Below are positions 8,476 to 15,129 of a DNA stretch of 64,000 nucleotides, one piece after another. Both the position numbers and the translations under genes were made by a program. Source of the stretch: an uncultured Bdellovibrionales bacterium (GTDB lineage: Bacteria > Bdellovibrionota > Bdellovibrionia > Bdellovibrionales > UBA1609); the NCBI GenBank assembly GCA_903833275.1, contig CAILEP010000030.1, forward strand, positions 1-64,000, in the 5' to 3' direction. Under the pieces are notes generated by a model. That model saw only the letters and a program-made list of their open reading frames with translations. It did no database searches and was not told the DNA's origin. Every line of letters begins with the position of its first letter. The stretch's first letter is position 1.

Positions 8476-9110
8476 CCGGTAAGACAAAAGTTGCTCTCTA
8501 CTCGAGGGTTTCTACTTTATTGGGACAGGACCCCGAGAATCAACTTGTCCATCTGCGACGGTTTGCCGCCGATCGGTCGTGCATCGTTGTCCGTGAATTT
8601 GTCGACCGAGGAATTAGCGGAAGCCGGGAGCGTCGTCCGGCTTTGGACGAAATGCTTGTGCAGGCCAGGGCAGGCGATTTCGAGATTATTGTTGTGGCGG
8701 CATTGGATCGCCTGGGCCGAAATACTAAACATATGCTGACTCTAATAGACGAGCTGAAGGAATTTGGTGTCACTATCACTTCGCTCCGCGAAGGCATTCA
8801 GTTTGATTCACCTACCGGCCAAATGATGCTGACAGTGATTTCGGCGATCGCGCAGCTTGAAAGATCCTTGATCAGTGAACGTATTCGTAATGCCCTGGCA
8901 GCGAAAGCATTGGCGGCCAAAGAGTCTGGCAGTGGCTGGCGATGTGGTAGACCGGGTGTCGTCACCCCAAGTATCAACATGTGGATTCAGAAGCTGCGCT
9001 ACGAGGGACGGTCAATTCGCGAAATTGCGAAGGTTGTTGGAGTTGGTAAAACCACTGTATTGAGGGTTTTAGCGGCGGTCCAAAAGGGTAGCGCGAAACC
9101 GACAGTCTAA
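8466..9110 (+). CDS. Small serine recombinase (resolvase/invertase family)
   Basis: The 214-residue product has the resolvase catalytic domain: YSRVST (nucleophile Ser near residue 13), then DRGISGSRERRPALDEML, ALDRLGRNT with the conserved arginines, and the long E-helix region ending about residue 140. The C-terminus has a helix-turn-helix (SIREIAKVVGVGKTTVLRVL) as in resolvases and invertases. An upstream TTG (8430) would lie inside the apparent promoter, so the ATG at 8466 is preferred; the message would then be almost leaderless. Such enzymes resolve cointegrates or invert DNA. The adjacent RM operon is a possible target, but no target inverted repeats were identified. Large integrase-type domains are absent. 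Confidence 0.88.
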   Translation: MIIPGKTKVALYSRVSTLLGQDPENQLVHLRRFAADRSCIVVREFVDRGISGSRERRPALDEMLVQARAGDFEIIVVAALDRLGRNTKHMLTLIDELKEFGVTITSLREGIQFDSPTGQMMLTVISAIAQLERSLISERIRNALAAKALAAKESGSGWRCGRPGVVTPSINMWIQKLRYEGRSIREIAKVVGVGKTTVLRVLAAVQKGSAKPTV

Positions 9111-9205
9111 GGTGCTGAATTTGCTCATCTGAGTATCGACAAACATTGAATCACATCATTGTCCGACATCCATTTGGTTTTGGACCATCTCACAAAGGGG
9201 GACGT

Positions 9206-9646
9206 ATGGACGAAATTGAAGTGCATGTCGCCGATCTTGAAATACTGCTCGAGCAGGGCGACTACCCAGAGATTATTTTTCGCGCTCGAACGCTTCTCGA
9301 ATCTGATTCCTGTTTAAGGGAACCTAGAATCTGGCGATTGCTGGGCGTGGCTCTAGGTCGAAGCGGGGAGCATTTGGCAGCAAAGGACGCATTTCTTTCG
9401 GCCTATGATCTTTCGAAGAGCGATCTCGATGTTTCAAACGCCATAGGTACGCTTTTCCCCCTAGAAGAGATCGCGCTGGTATTGAAAATCATAGACGATT
9501 CATTTCGATTCTTTACTGAGGGTTCGCAAGAGCTCATAGCGCAAAACGCACTCGCTGCCATTCGCGTGGATTTAATTTCGATGGATGATTTACCGAGAGA
9601 CCTGCGGACATATTTGCGGAATGTGGCGACAATAGGTCACGCGTAA
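9206..9646 (+). CDS. TPR-like helical protein, unknown function
   Basis: The 146-residue product looks like a short tetratricopeptide-type solenoid: paired helices around EILLEQGDYPEIIFRARTLL, then PRIWRLLGVALGRSGEHLAAKDAFLSAYDL. The second pair is a recognisable TPR unit (W/LG-Y pattern), and a further helical stretch follows to the end. I chose the ATG at 9206 because a strong AAAGGGGG site sits just upstream; an in-frame TTG at 9146 lacks one. No signal peptide is seen, so it is probably cytoplasmic and protein-binding. It may be co-expressed with the recombinase upstream. No specific role can be given. Confidence 0.6.
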   Translation: MDEIEVHVADLEILLEQGDYPEIIFRARTLLESDSCLREPRIWRLLGVALGRSGEHLAAKDAFLSAYDLSKSDLDVSNAIGTLFPLEEIALVLKIIDDSFRFFTEGSQELIAQNALAAIRVDLISMDDLPRDLRTYLRNVATIGHA

Positions 9647-9711
9647 GATCGGGCAGGCACTCCCGACTGTGTACGGCAAGTCGTACGTTTGTACGGATTG
9701 TCGGATTTTTG

Positions 9712-9725
9712 AACGACTAGTCGTT
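9712..9725. promoter_or_regulatory. 14-bp perfect palindrome upstream of the XRE regulator gene
   Basis: AACGACTAGTCGTT is a perfect palindrome 42 bp before the regulator's start codon. Related GTACG and AAGTCGTAC words crowd the preceding 50 bp (9671-9700). Autoregulated XRE repressors usually bind such dyads at their own promoter, so this is a candidate operator; no footprint-like conservation can be tested here. Confidence 0.4.
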
Positions 9726-9767
9726 GTGGAATGGACCGCGAGTCTACCAGAGGGGACCATATAGTAA

Positions 9768-10067
9768 ATGGAGCTTAAGATTGGAAAAATTTTAACACTG
9801 AAAATGAAAGAGCGTGGCCTTTCACTTCGCGAGTTATCTAAACTCAGTGGAGTCCCTGCAACGACAATCGGCGAATGGCTGTCTAATCGTCCGCCTCGAA
9901 ATCCTATGCAAATGAAGAGCGTAGCCGACGCTTTAGATTTGTCATTGCATAAACTTTTGTTCGGTGTCGAAGACACTCACGACCCGCTTCAAAAGATTCT
10001 CGTTACAGACTTATTTTCCGGCAATTTTCAAGTCACCGTTAAGCGTCTCAATTTTGACGGAAAGTGA
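9768..10067 (+). CDS. XRE-family helix-turn-helix transcriptional regulator
   Basis: This 99-residue protein has a Cro/C1-type helix-turn-helix: MKERGLSLRELSKLSGVPATTIGEWLSN (about residues 9-36), followed by the fourth helix PMQMKSVADALDLSLHKLLFG. A short C-terminal tail of about 30 residues (KILVTDLFSGNFQVTVKRLNF) may mediate dimerisation. It probably binds the palindrome 42 bp upstream. It ends 9 bp before the gene for an exported protein, so the two may be co-transcribed. Whether it is an element-maintenance repressor or a host regulator is not evident. Confidence 0.82.
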   Translation: MELKIGKILTLKMKERGLSLRELSKLSGVPATTIGEWLSNRPPRNPMQMKSVADALDLSLHKLLFGVEDTHDPLQKILVTDLFSGNFQVTVKRLNFDGK

Positions 10068-10076
10068 GCTGAAAAC

Positions 10077-10628
10077 ATGAAAAAGCTATTTGGCTATTTG
10101 AGTACCGCCGCTCTCGTCCTTTCGCCTATAGGGTTCGCTCACGCAAAAGCTATCTGCGTCAACCTTCGCCAAACTGGTTATGAAGTTGTGACGTTGCTGG
10201 GGCCGGGCTCGTACGAAATCGTTCATCCATATAATCGCTACTTGCAAGACCCAGTTGGCCGCGCGGTATTACAGACAAAAGGATCCGACAGAATTAAACA
10301 ACCCGGACCGCTTGGCGGCGACCTTTGGGTCAAGGTCGATCTCGTGAACTGGAACGACAACCCACACACCACGATGCCTACAAAAAACGGATTCGGAATG
10401 AAAGTAGTTGTTCTCAAAGAAGCAGAACCCGCTGAGTGCGCGAATCAACAGCCTGCCGTGAAAAAGAAAACGAATGAACAGGTGCTTCAAGAAAAGTTGG
10501 ACAAGTGTATCGAAAGAAAAGGAGAAAAGTGGTGTAAGGGTTGTTTTGAATCTGCGCAGAAGCGTGGCATCAACCCTGATTGCAGGCTGGGGAAACCCGG
10601 TAAAAACGGCGAATATGTGGGGCGGTGA
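10077..10628 (+). CDS. Exported protein of unknown function with Cys-rich C-terminus
   Basis: The 183-residue product opens with a signal peptide (MKKLFGYLSTAALVLSPIGFAHA, likely cleaved before KA). The mature part has a compact domain with LLGPGSYEIV and DLWVKVDLVNW, suggesting a beta-rich fold, then a charged linker (PAVKKKTNEQ) and a C-terminal segment with four cysteines (KCIERKGEKWCKGCFESAQKRG, ending NPDC) that could form disulfides in the periplasm. It lies 9 bp behind the XRE regulator gene and converges with the next gene. I recognise no family. Confidence 0.65.
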   Translation: MKKLFGYLSTAALVLSPIGFAHAKAICVNLRQTGYEVVTLLGPGSYEIVHPYNRYLQDPVGRAVLQTKGSDRIKQPGPLGGDLWVKVDLVNWNDNPHTTMPTKNGFGMKVVVLKEAEPAECANQQPAVKKKTNEQVLQEKLDKCIERKGEKWCKGCFESAQKRGINPDCRLGKPGKNGEYVGR

Positions 10629-10633
10629 AGCAG

Positions 10634-11305
10634 CTATCTCGCGATACTTTGCCGCTCGAGACAGGTGAACTCGCAGTCCATTGATCGTGTTTGTTCGCCG
10701 CCAGTGCTTGTTCGTTGTTTAGCCTTCTCTAGAATATTCGACATACGTATGTTGAACTCACGTTTAAGCTCAATCATTTCCAAGGTCTCTTCATAAGTGA
10801 ACTGAACCTTAACGCCGTTCGATTGTTTTGTTGGTTCAGGTTGTTCAGGTTGCCTGCTGAACTGTTCAGCCTTAGCGAATGGGGTAGCAGCGCGGTAGGT
10901 CTCCGGTCCCATCGATTTAATGAAGATTCGTTGGCTGCGTTCCATCGCCGTAGTTAAAGCCAACAACTCTGATGGGTTCAAGTCGCTGCCCGTGCCCTGC
11001 AGTTGCTTGTAAGCTCTTGTGAACATTAAGTTCGCAACTTTGCCGGAAAGTTTTAGTACTCTGACGATTTCATCTATGTGCTGCCTGATTTTTTCGGTGC
11101 TCAACTCATTTTTTATTTCAGTCGCAACAGTTTCCCAGCCAGATATGGGCGCCCGGCTAAGAATGAACCGATACTGCCGATCAGTGAATCTCTTTTTTTC
11201 AATAAGAAATTGTCTAACGGAGAGTTCGTGATGGTCCGTAGCCCATTCAACTTGTAAATCTGGAATTCTCGATGTGAGCTTAGTGCGCCCAGATATGCCA
11301 CTCAT
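10634..11305 (-). CDS. Unknown 223-aa protein, last gene of the nuclease operon
   Basis: The product is largely helical and charged, with no signal peptide or membrane segment. It has a segment KRFTDRQYRFILSRAPISGW (about 38-57), long helices through residue 130, a proline/glutamine linker (RQPEQPEPTKQ) and a final coiled-coil-like helix (EETLEMIELKREFNIRMSNIL). The layout (N-terminal DNA-binding-like helices, linker, coiled coil) faintly recalls phage small terminases, but I would not assign that. It lies 55 bp downstream of the HNH-like gene on the same strand, so it may belong to the same transcript. Confidence 0.55.
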   Translation of the reverse strand: MSGISGRTKLTSRIPDLQVEWATDHHELSVRQFLIEKKRFTDRQYRFILSRAPISGWETVATEIKNELSTEKIRQHIDEIVRVLKLSGKVANLMFTRAYKQLQGTGSDLNPSELLALTTAMERSQRIFIKSMGPETYRAATPFAKAEQFSRQPEQPEPTKQSNGVKVQFTYEETLEMIELKREFNIRMSNILEKAKQRTSTGGEQTRSMDCEFTCLERQSIAR

Positions 11306-11360
11306 ATGCCATTATTTTAGCAAATAGCCGATAATTCACAAGAGCGGCTACGAACATTCG

Positions 11361-11723
11361 CTACTTGTAGCCGCGTTGTGCTTGAATTTTTCGATCGCAA
11401 TCGGGGCACAAGAGTCGGGTATTCTCTTTATTGTACCCCTTCATGGCTTCGAGACGATCAAGAACTGCGCCAATATCAGGTAGTGGGTCCTTGCATTCGG
11501 GGCACCTGTTGCTCTGCTCATCCCGTTTCTCTTTTTTCAACTTCTTACGTGCCATGGGTGTGTCGCGTTCGTCGTAAACCAACTCCTTCGCCAACTTTCT
11601 TCGCAATGCCCATAGAAGCGACTCATCACCACCTGATGCTACTTTGAGTTGTGCACGAACGGCATCAATTAGAGGCGCAAATATTTCGTCTCGCTCGTTC
11701 TGCGTTAGAATCCTGTTCGCCAT
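11361..11723 (-). CDS. HNH-like zinc-binding small protein
   Basis: The 120-residue protein has an N-terminal helical region with the conserved-looking SGGDESLLWALRRKLAKELVYDER (about 30-53), then a zinc site made of CPEC (74-77) and CPDC (106-109). Between them is AVLDRLEAMKGYNKENTRLL, the spacing of HNH-nuclease folds (D89, N101). The usual catalytic His pair is not obvious, so it may bind rather than cut nucleic acid. Proteins of this shape occur as short uncharacterised genes in proteobacteria. It lies 13 bp after the DUF2779 gene and is likely co-transcribed with it. Confidence 0.65.
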   Translation of the reverse strand: MANRILTQNERDEIFAPLIDAVRAQLKVASGGDESLLWALRRKLAKELVYDERDTPMARKKLKKEKRDEQSNRCPECKDPLPDIGAVLDRLEAMKGYNKENTRLLCPDCDRKIQAQRGYK

Positions 11724-11736
11724 TTCAACCCCTTCA

Positions 11737-13227
11737 TTATGCCGCTTTACTGATATCGAGCATCCATTTTGTAAGTTCGACCATCGCGATTGTGTCCTGT
11801 CGACAATACTCCAGCAGTGCTTGTCTTAGCCGCGCTCTTTCATCATTGGATCCAAGCGATCGCATAAGTTGTTCTGCGATGGCTCGCGCAATCATTCCGT
11901 CTGAGATCGTTAATTGATTGTAGTTTAAGTGTTCACCGATGAGCGCAGGCGCAACATCTTTAATGCTGAAGCTGCCAAAGAATTTCGCGTCGTAAACATG
12001 ATTGCGAAATGCCGGCAGTGGATCGACTAACCGACTGGCGATCGACATAAGTTCTACAGTATGCTGGCTATTGAATGCCGCTAGGTCTTCTAATATGCCT
12101 CGCTCTACTGACATGTTATATGCAACTACCGACCCAGTTGAGCCGAAGCCTTTCGCAAGTGCCGTAGCCACTGCAGGTCGCGGATCTGTCTGATCGAGGT
12201 GTAAATATTCAAAATGCTCGATTTTAGCGCTCGGAGATTTCCACACATGACAACTGAATTGAAACGGAATTTCGGTGTATGGCGAACACCCTGAGTATCT
12301 CGGAATTGCCGGCGCAAGAGTTTCAAAATCGAGAAAGTAGAGTGGCCATTGCCACTGCTTGATTGCTAGCTGAAACCCTCGTGGTTCGACCCAACGTTTA
12401 CCCGTTTTTGCGACCTCAATGGCGATTTTCGTCTTTCCCTTAAATTCATTTTCGTCGAGATCTTGAATTCTGGTCTTACCGCTGCCTTTAATAATTTTCC
12501 AGCCGCCCACTGGGCCAACACCGGGGAGATCAAACACACTGGGCTGAGGGAACTCTTTCCAGCAGTGATCGTGAAAGGCGCAAGTGTAAGGTTCATCGCA
12601 ATGCGGCCCGATGGCAACTTTGGGTTCGGTGCCGATCTCAGCTACCTTCTGCAGTTTCTCAATTTTATCTCGTAGCTCGGATAAAGAATCGGCAACTTCT
12701 TTAGTTACGTTTTTAATCACGAATAAGTTGCTCAGGTTCGGATAAATGCATTTCGAGTTGAGGTGCATAATGTGAAAGCTGTCTACTTTGATACCCGCTT
12801 CGGCCAAAACAATGGCTTGAAGTGCAAGGTCCTCAATGTGATCTTCTTTTAGCTTGGCGGATTTTTTGACCTCGATCACTTGCCAGCCAACTAATTTTGA
12901 CGCGCGAGTAAGAATGTCGATCCGTGCGAAAAGTCCGCCGGCCAGAAACGAAGCCTCGAAAATTGTGTTAGCACCGTCTTGAATGGCCTGGTTGGTGTCT
13001 TGCGCAGACTCCTCGCGCTCCCATGGCTTTTTGTCGATCAGCAAACCGGTGGCATATAATGTTCGGGCGCGCTCGCCGACTTCATTTCCCTCGTCAAAAT
13101 TTAACTGAGTGGCTGGATCAATCTTTGGCTCGAGATCCTTGCGGTAAAGCGTGAAGAAAAGGCTCTTGTCGCATTGTAGGCCGCGCTTCAAGCGGCTTTT
13201 GCTAAGGATAAGGTTGTTCGACGACAT
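11737..13227 (-). CDS. DUF2779 protein: Cas4-like Fe-S nuclease fused to a DEDDy exonuclease domain
   Basis: The product (496 residues from the ATG at 13,227) has two nuclease-like halves. The N-terminal half shows one early cysteine (RGLQCDKSLF), a PD-(D/E)XK core (RIDILTR, then WQVIEVKKS) and three later cysteines (CDEPYTCAFHDHC). This one-plus-three pattern matches the Fe-S cluster of Cas4 and AddB nucleases. The C-terminal half is a DnaQ-like fold: FLDFETL, YNMSVERGILEDL, and EYCRQDT (a YxxxD motif). DUF2779 proteins occur broadly and their role is not well defined; DNA processing is likely. It starts 54 bp after the DUF6602 gene. An upstream GTG (13,254) is possible. Confidence 0.85.
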   Translation of the reverse strand: MSSNNLILSKSRLKRGLQCDKSLFFTLYRKDLEPKIDPATQLNFDEGNEVGERARTLYATGLLIDKKPWEREESAQDTNQAIQDGANTIFEASFLAGGLFARIDILTRASKLVGWQVIEVKKSAKLKEDHIEDLALQAIVLAEAGIKVDSFHIMHLNSKCIYPNLSNLFVIKNVTKEVADSLSELRDKIEKLQKVAEIGTEPKVAIGPHCDEPYTCAFHDHCWKEFPQPSVFDLPGVGPVGGWKIIKGSGKTRIQDLDENEFKGKTKIAIEVAKTGKRWVEPRGFQLAIKQWQWPLYFLDFETLAPAIPRYSGCSPYTEIPFQFSCHVWKSPSAKIEHFEYLHLDQTDPRPAVATALAKGFGSTGSVVAYNMSVERGILEDLAAFNSQHTVELMSIASRLVDPLPAFRNHVYDAKFFGSFSIKDVAPALIGEHLNYNQLTISDGMIARAIAEQLMRSLGSNDERARLRQALLEYCRQDTIAMVELTKWMLDISKAA

Positions 13228-13281
13228 GGCAGTCTTATCGGCATCTGCAAACACAATAACATGATTGGACTTTGGTCCGAT

Positions 13282-13980
13282 CTATTGTTTCGCAGCCTTA
13301 GAATAGGCTCGATAATCGATCGCTGGTGCATTCCCTACTTTTTGGAGCTCGTGCAGAAGTGCGTTCAAGAGGAGAATGAGCCCAACCTCGGACTGCGGAG
13401 CATTGCTCAAGCCATCTTGCAGGGAGAATACGATATCGATTTTCCATAAACCCTTCATGGCTGAGAAATTCTTTTTGAATCCCGTGCCAAAGGCTGGTTT
13501 ATAGTCACTAACGACCGCGATAATTCCCCCAATTATTGGTCTTAAAGTTTTTTTCTTAAATTTGCCTGTGATCTGTGGGACCGCAACGGTCGTGCGTTTA
13601 AGAACGCGTACTGATCTAATCTTCTTTCCCGCATACTCGATTTGCTGCTTGGTAATGTTTTGTTTCAACTCGAACACAGCATAGACGCTTTCCGCCGGCA
13701 CATATATCACTCCGTCTTGGTTGAACACCAAATTTGAATATTGTCGGTCGAAGATTACGCAATCGATCTGCTCACTCATTTTGCCGTTCGAGTCTATGAC
13801 GTGCGCCTTTTCGATTTGATATCTATGAGGCAAATGATCTCGCATGAATTGCCGCCATCTGTTTTCTCCAGCATCTCCCATAGTCGGCGCGTGATACACA
13901 CCCTTTCGAATAGCTTTGAGTTCCGCGAGCATCGCTTTTTGCTTCCCCCTAAAGAGGGTTGCCATAGAATTAGTTTTCAC
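13282..13980 (-). CDS. DUF6602 protein, PD-(D/E)XK nuclease-like; candidate effector of the nucleotidyltransferase
   Basis: The sequence shows a restriction-nuclease-like core: an early helix AGENRWRQFMRDHLPHRY, then EQIDCVIFD and YAVFELKQ, giving the E...D...ExK pattern. This is the typical opening of DUF6602 proteins, whose function is uncharacterised. The second half (GLWKIDIVFSLQDG onwards) has no assigned role. The start is most likely GTG 13,980: AAGGTGG lies five bases upstream and GTGA overlaps the stop of the upstream gene. This 4-bp coupling argues that the two proteins act together, with this one as nuclease or sensor. A TTG at 13,983 is the only longer alternative. Confidence 0.78.
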   Translation of the reverse strand: MKTNSMATLFRGKQKAMLAELKAIRKGVYHAPTMGDAGENRWRQFMRDHLPHRYQIEKAHVIDSNGKMSEQIDCVIFDRQYSNLVFNQDGVIYVPAESVYAVFELKQNITKQQIEYAGKKIRSVRVLKRTTVAVPQITGKFKKKTLRPIIGGIIAVVSDYKPAFGTGFKKNFSAMKGLWKIDIVFSLQDGLSNAPQSEVGLILLLNALLHELQKVGNAPAIDYRAYSKAAKQ

Positions 13981-14726
13981 CAAACCACCTTCGAAAAATC
14001 GTTTGTCACCGCAGCAAAACCGGCTCTGGTCTTAATTGTCGCCTTTTCGGACATCGTGAGATCGTCAGATAAGATATTATTCGTGTTCGACGGATCGACG
14101 AAGTGCGCAGTTTGAATATTGTTGTAAAACCAGGTCATTGTATATTTGAACTCCGACGTGAGATCGAACGAAAAGTAATTTTGTGTAGATCGAATCACGG
14201 CAAGCTCCAAGTAGAGAGACGGAAACTCCAATTGTTGTCTCTCGCGCCAAATTTTCACCAATTTAATCAGGTTGGTCTTCCCTGACTGGGTTACGGCTGC
14301 AATATGGGTATCGATATTCGTCTGCGTCCAAGTTTGTCGCTTGTTAACATAGAGACTATGGTAATTTGAAACATAGTCCTGCTTTCTTCCGGGCACCAGG
14401 TCGACAGTACCGTGAATGTGGTTCGCCCGGATCGAAACGTTTTGTTTTCGCGGGTTAAACCCTCTTACGTAAAAAAAGTTGTATAGGTTGTCGTATATGT
14501 CACTGAGATTCATGTTTAGAGTCGGGGACAAAGAAATAAAAATATCGATGTCGGCGCAACATTTCACTGCAGTGCCTTTCGCATGCGAACCTGACAGCGT
14601 TGCGCTTAAAGCATGATTACCAGCCCATTCATAGATGAGCGGATTGAAAACTTTCAGCGCAGTGAGCGGCGCGATCAATCCTGTCGCCTGCCGATCAATA
14701 CATGCCTGAAGATATCTCGATACCAT
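13977..14726 (-). CDS. CD-NTase-like nucleotidyltransferase (predicted oligonucleotide cyclase)
   Basis: The product belongs to the DNA polymerase-beta nucleotidyltransferase superfamily. Counting from the longer TTG start, the motifs are SGSHAKGT (52-59), the metal-binding ADIDIF (D66, D68) and the third acid in TVDLVPG (D116). A C-terminal helical region contains NLIKLVKIWRERQ and FPSLYLELAVI, which resembles the helix bundle of CD-NTases that make cyclic oligonucleotide signals in CBASS. An ATG at 14,726 with AAGGAG 11 bases upstream is preferred over a TTG at 14,747. It is first in its operon. A tRNA-type or toxin nucleotidyltransferase cannot be excluded. Confidence 0.8.
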   Translation of the reverse strand: MVSRYLQACIDRQATGLIAPLTALKVFNPLIYEWAGNHALSATLSGSHAKGTAVKCCADIDIFISLSPTLNMNLSDIYDNLYNFFYVRGFNPRKQNVSIRANHIHGTVDLVPGRKQDYVSNYHSLYVNKRQTWTQTNIDTHIAAVTQSGKTNLIKLVKIWRERQQLEFPSLYLELAVIRSTQNYFSFDLTSEFKYTMTWFYNNIQTAHFVDPSNTNNILSDDLTMSEKATIKTRAGFAAVTNDFSKVVW

Positions 14727-14747
14727 TCTGCCTTGTTCTCCTTTCAA

Positions 14748-15004
14748 ACCCGCTCATACTACAAAATGAATATCTGTATCCTCAATCCTCACCATGCCAA
14801 GAAAATACAAAGTAGCTACAAATCCGAACTAAAACATACAGCGAAAAATACAAGGGACTGCAAATCCCATGATTTCGCATGATTTAGTGTGATTTAGAGG
14901 ATTATCTTAGGGGCCGCAAACTCGCGCATAAATGTTTGTTATTGTTTAGGTTCTTTTTCTTTTCTTCGAATTCTCGAACCGCAGTGAAACCACGATTCAA
15001 AAAT
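14748..15004. other. Non-coding junction between the defence island and the tRNA gene
   Basis: No gene is visible in these 257 bp. Three near-identical tandem 10-bp units (CATGATTTCG, CATGATTTAG, TGTGATTTAG) occupy 14,868-14,897. Just before them, GGGACTGCAAATCCC forms a small hairpin that looks like a tRNA-Cys anticodon arm, but no other tRNA parts surround it. The region lies immediately beyond the 3' end of the tRNA gene, the usual place for an attachment site. Confidence 0.45.
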
Positions 15005-15080
15005 GGTAGGGGCTGAAGGACTTGAACCTTCGATCCTCCGGTTATGAGCCGGATGCTTTAACCAACTAAGCTAAGCCCCC
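15005..15080 (-). tRNA. tRNA with CAT anticodon (elongator Met or Ile2), CCA encoded
   Basis: The minus strand folds as a full cloverleaf: acceptor GGGGGCT/AGCCCCT (first pair G-U), D-arm GCTT...AAGC, anticodon arm TCCGG-CTCATAA-CCGGA, and T-arm GAAGG-TTCAAGT-CCTTC, with A as discriminator and an encoded CCA followed by a T-run. The anticodon stem lacks the three G-C pairs of initiator tRNA, so this is elongator tRNA-Met or the lysidine-modified Ile2 tRNA; I cannot choose between them. It follows rpoD on the same strand, and its 3' end faces the accessory region. Confidence 0.95.
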
Positions 15081-15090
15081 ATCTCATGGT

Positions 15091-15112
15091 GAAGAGCCCG
15101 ATAGGGCCCTTC
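15091..15112 (-). other. Hairpin between rpoD and the tRNA
   Basis: On the minus strand GAAGGGCCC-TATC-GGGCTCTTC forms a nine-pair stem with one G-U pair, beginning 18 bases after the rpoD stop. No T-run follows, so it is more likely an mRNA-stabilising or processing hairpin upstream of the tRNA than a classical terminator. Confidence 0.5.
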
Positions 15113-15129
15113 CCGCAGCGATTTAGCAG

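Noticed and set aside
8466-9110. Integrase of an integrative element
   Set aside because: The protein is a small resolvase/invertase type; it lacks the large C-terminal recombinase domains of serine integrases and is not a tyrosine integrase.
14854-14876. tRNA-Cys gene suggested by a GGGA-CTGCAAA-TCCC hairpin
   Set aside because: No acceptor stem, D-arm or GTTCGA T-loop surrounds it; at most it is a fragment or coincidence.
1-15004. CRISPR array, given the Cas4-like protein
   Set aside because: No regularly spaced direct repeats were seen and no cas1/cas2 or effector genes are present; the Cas4-like domain belongs to DUF2779.
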